Program-made: the position numbers and the translations under genes | The notes under the pieces: model-generated | The model's input: only the letters and a program-made list of their open reading frames with translations | What the model was told of the DNA's origin: nothing | The model's database searches: none | Shown here: positions 61,366-64,000 of the stretch, in pieces | Numbering within the stretch: the stretch's first letter is position 1 | Layout of the letters: every line of letters begins with the position of its first letter | Assembly: GCA_023525975.1 (NCBI GenBank) | Contig: CM042042.1 | Coordinates: 47,379,880-47,443,879 of the forward strand | Source of the DNA: Smallanthus sonchifolius | Lineage: Eukaryota; Streptophyta; Magnoliopsida; Asterales; Asteraceae | Length of the DNA stretch: 64,000 nucleotides | Reading direction: 5' to 3'

Positions 61366-61435
61366 ACATGTTCGAGTTCCATCGTAACATGGAGCATTGT
61401 AACATGGAGCATTGTAACATGGAACTCGAACATGT
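61366..61435 (-). terminator. Perfect 17-bp stem-loop just past the NRG2-like stop codon
   Basis: ACATGTTCGAGTTCCAT (61366-61382) and ATGGAACTCGAACATGT (61419-61435) are exact reverse complements around a 36-nt loop. The loop contains two copies of ATGGAGCATTGTAAC. It lies 46-115 bp beyond the stop codon of the minus-strand gene, so it probably falls in its 3' UTR. A role in termination or RNA processing is not shown; plant polymerase II does not use such terminators in a standard way, so the feature type is only a convenience. Confidence 0.6.
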
Positions 61436-61480
61436 CTCAGTGTTGTGCCAAACACAGTAAAATTTTAAAATAAGCGCGCT

Positions 61481-63770
61481 CTAAAGCATTAGCCTCTTTA
61501 CATCGTGCACCTCATGGGGCCTCTTGGCTCGGTTGTAAACAGACTCAAACCCATGGGTCCAAACGTTAGCAAAACCCGTAATGGCTTGAAACACATGAGG
61601 CAATCCAATCTGTAAATTACTCAAAGTCGTGGCTCTCGTTACCCTTATTGATTTTTCGTATTTGCCTCTCTCTTCCTCGGTCTTTGCCCTCAGCGATTCC
61701 ACCTTGGCCCGTTTGTCCCCAACCTGGTCCTTCCCATTTGAAGGACCAGAAAACGAGCCAAACTTACGTTCAAGAGCCCGAAGCACCGCCATTTTTTTCT
61801 CAAGCATCTTAAATGACGAATCTGCCCTTTTCTTCTGCTTCTGCTCTTCAGCTTGTTGGAGTACTATCGCATGGATCGCGGTCAGTAACGCTTTGATGCC
61901 CTCAGATGCTACTTTGTCAGGGGCATTATCGACCACGAGATGCCATTCTTCACAAAGGGTGTATATTGGGGAATCTTGTTTCGTGTGTGATAACGGGGTC
62001 TTCCCAAACTGGAAGAGGCTAAGGCGGAGCCAACCGGTCAAAGATTGGACGTAGTCGCGTTGACTTTTTATGAGGTTGCAGAAGGATAGGTGCCATTGTT
62101 GGACCTCGAGCTCTAGTTGGAGACCCGCTTGGCGGTGGATTTCGGAAGTGGGTTCCGTTGATGAGGTGGCGTGGAGGTACTTGAGTTGCTGGACTATGTG
62201 CATTTGGACTTGGTGGCTTTCATACAAATTCCTCCACATGGCCATTAATCTGCAAGAAAATAAGATCTTTAGGGATTTTGATTTCAATTTTGAACAGAAA
62301 AAGTCAAAACTGAAGGTACTAATGGTCATTACAGCTAGTACAATTTGCATCAGCGTATCAGCTGACCTACAATCCTAGTCCTTTTTTTTTACCAGATGGT
62401 ACAAGATATTGCATTGAAAAATATCACAAAAATAGCAATTATCCAAGGTTTGTTATATACCTCTATAGTGGCTCTATCGTCGTGTGAAAACAAATTCACG
62501 TCTATATACGTTGCATATCTACTGTTACTCGCTTATCATGTTAGTTTAGTAACAGCAAGGTACATAATCCATGATCTATGAGGCGGACGAAAAGACGATT
62601 TTTAAGGATTCATGACTATAAAAAAGTAGATACTCTAATTTGATTCGCGTTTTTTCATATGAGCATATTAAAAAACATTTTTTGGGGTAACATAAGAAGG
62701 CAGACACTCGAATTTGATTCGCGTATAATTTATCATGGACAAACGAAAAGATATTTTTATGGATATGCGAGTAGCAATGACAGATACTCAAATATGATTC
62801 GTGTATTATTTAATATAGGCAGACAAAGAGAGTGTCACTTTCTGGGGATACGAGAGTACAAAAGTAGATACATAATCTGAGTATCATTTATTTCGGGTAT
62901 GTTTTTTTGTACTCTTATTTTTATCAGACTTAAAGGCTGATTTGCGAGTAAAAGTAGATTAGCGACAAAATATTCACGTATATTAAGTGAATTTTCTAAA
63001 TGACTATAAAGTATAACACTAGGAACACTTTTGTGACTTGTACTATAATAAACATGAATGAGGTACAAATAATAAAGTCAACATGGTCAAGATATTTCCG
63101 CAATGAACCTTCCCAATTGATTTGATTTTCTCTCAAATCAAAATCGAGCCATGGTTTGGTGGTTCATGGTTCCATGATTTTAACCGGTTCATGGTTCAAT
63201 ACGGTCAATCCATATCCAGAACAAAGTTAAGAATACAAAGACTAACCCTTTAACAAGCTCAACAAGTTGCGGGTAAAGCTCTTCCTCTCGGAGTTTGACT
63301 ATTTCATCTGAAGTTGACTCGATCGCCTGAGAAGAAACCATCATTCTCGAATCCAATTTCTCAACCTCTTTCTTTGCTTTCTCGGTCTTCATATAATCAA
63401 CCCTCTTAAGCTCCATTTTCCTCAATTGTTCCACCCTCTTCGCATGCTCGATCTTTGAACTCTCCATATTCTAAAACACAAACAAAAAATACAAAATCAA
63501 ATCTTTGAACTCTTCACATTTTTAAGGACACACGAGTAACTACAATGGTAATGTCAAATGGTTACATTATGGTTACCTTAACCTCTTGATATAGCTTCTT
63601 CTCCCATGCATACAATCTCTCCACCGTCGAGCAATGACTCCCACCACTAAGACCACCACCAACCTCCCTAACCCCGCCCATGTCATCACAACCAAACACA
63701 TTTAACTTAGGCGTTGAGCTCCAGGAGCTGAACAACGGGTTCAAATTCTTCCCATACCCATGAACTTTAC
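61481..63770 (-). CDS. DUF630/DUF632 (NRG2-like) protein, C-terminal three coding exons
   Basis: A partial gene: the N-terminal DUF630 exons lie beyond the right edge. Visible exons on the minus strand are 63770-63577, 63470-63247 and 62249-61481 (TAG). All borders are GT-AG and phases agree, giving about 395 residues. The DUF632 region is clear: STVERLYAWEKKLYQEVK, coiled coil-rich Lys/Glu helices in exon 2, LYPQLVELVKG, MAMWRNLYESHQVQ, then TGWLRLSLFQ and a C-terminal coiled coil followed by LPHVFQAITGF. Plant members include NRG2 (nitrate signalling) and leaf-shape regulators; the exact role of this one is unknown. The intron at 62250-63246 carries a degenerate repeat. Confidence 0.88.
62570..62890. 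repeat. Degenerate tandem repeat (about 79-bp unit) in the NRG2-like intron
   Basis: TAGATACTC-AATTTGATTCGCGT-like segments recur near 62626, 62701, 62780 and 62863 with heavy divergence. Confidence 0.6.
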
Positions 63771-64000
63771 CTATATCACATAAACTCAAAATTCCAAATT
63801 TTGACCTTTTGAAGTCAACACTAATGTTTGTATATTCAAGATTAATGTTGGTCAACAAAAGTCTTCAAATTTGTACTATATTGCAAATAATTCAAACTAT
63901 TTAATAATCCACACAGGAAATTTGACCGGTGACAGTTCTCGCCAAAATAAGTCCCAGTAACATAATCATCATAGATTTACATATGATTCCCACTCGATTT

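Noticed and set aside
61629..62054. Plus-strand 141-codon frame as a gene
   Set aside because: It is antisense to the conserved DUF632 exon and has no recognisable domain.

Overview
The window is plant nuclear DNA: AT-rich, with long intergenic stretches, GT-AG introns and many plant transposable elements. The transposon mix and the intron/exon structures point to a eudicot. Asteraceae is my best guess, but only a guess. I see no prokaryotic signals, CRISPR array or operon.

Four host genes are supported. (1) A plus-strand La-related protein of the LARP1b/c type (CDS 11061-15321, six coding exons, 532 aa). (2) A plus-strand F-box protein resembling Arabidopsis At4g35930/FBS4 (26577-28119, four coding exons, 283 aa). 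(3) A minus-strand type-I ROP/RAC small GTPase (33404-30980, seven coding exons, 198 aa, CAIL prenylation box). (4) A minus-strand DUF630/DUF632 (NRG2-like) protein, of which only the last three coding exons are in the window (63770-61481). From memory, genes 1 to 3 match the order of At4g35890, At4g35930 and At4g35950, so 10-34 kb looks like an ancient microsyntenic block that transposons have stretched.

Mobile DNA fills the rest. 1-9 kb: tandem arrays, a Tat-type Ty3/gypsy LTR end with its primer-binding site, blocks of subterminal-type repeats in opposite orientation, and a broken reverse-transcriptase-related tail. 18-25 kb: a 288-bp direct duplication, then a 2.7-kb hAT transposon with a broken transposase and two hAT-type MITEs, each bounded by 8-bp target-site duplications (two perfect, one 7/8). 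35-46 kb: two solo LTRs with perfect 5-bp target-site duplications, five short Helitrons of one family, a 0.8-kb near-perfect inverted repeat, another hAT MITE and a pogo-like element with a transposase tail. 46.3-56.3 kb: a complete, young Ty3/gypsy chromovirus (Tekay/Del type) with a TAAAA duplication but a broken gag-pol. 56.7-60.2 kb: a Helitron 3' end beside an 18-20-bp minisatellite, tRNA-like and Harbinger-like remnants, and a sixth short Helitron.

I found no convincing new gene system. The most unusual structures are the foldback hairpin at 38.6-39.4 kb, the Helitron family carrying a G-box core, the arrays of quasi-palindromic GC-rich motifs inside two LTR families, and a perfect 17-bp stem-loop just past the stop codon of the NRG2-like gene.
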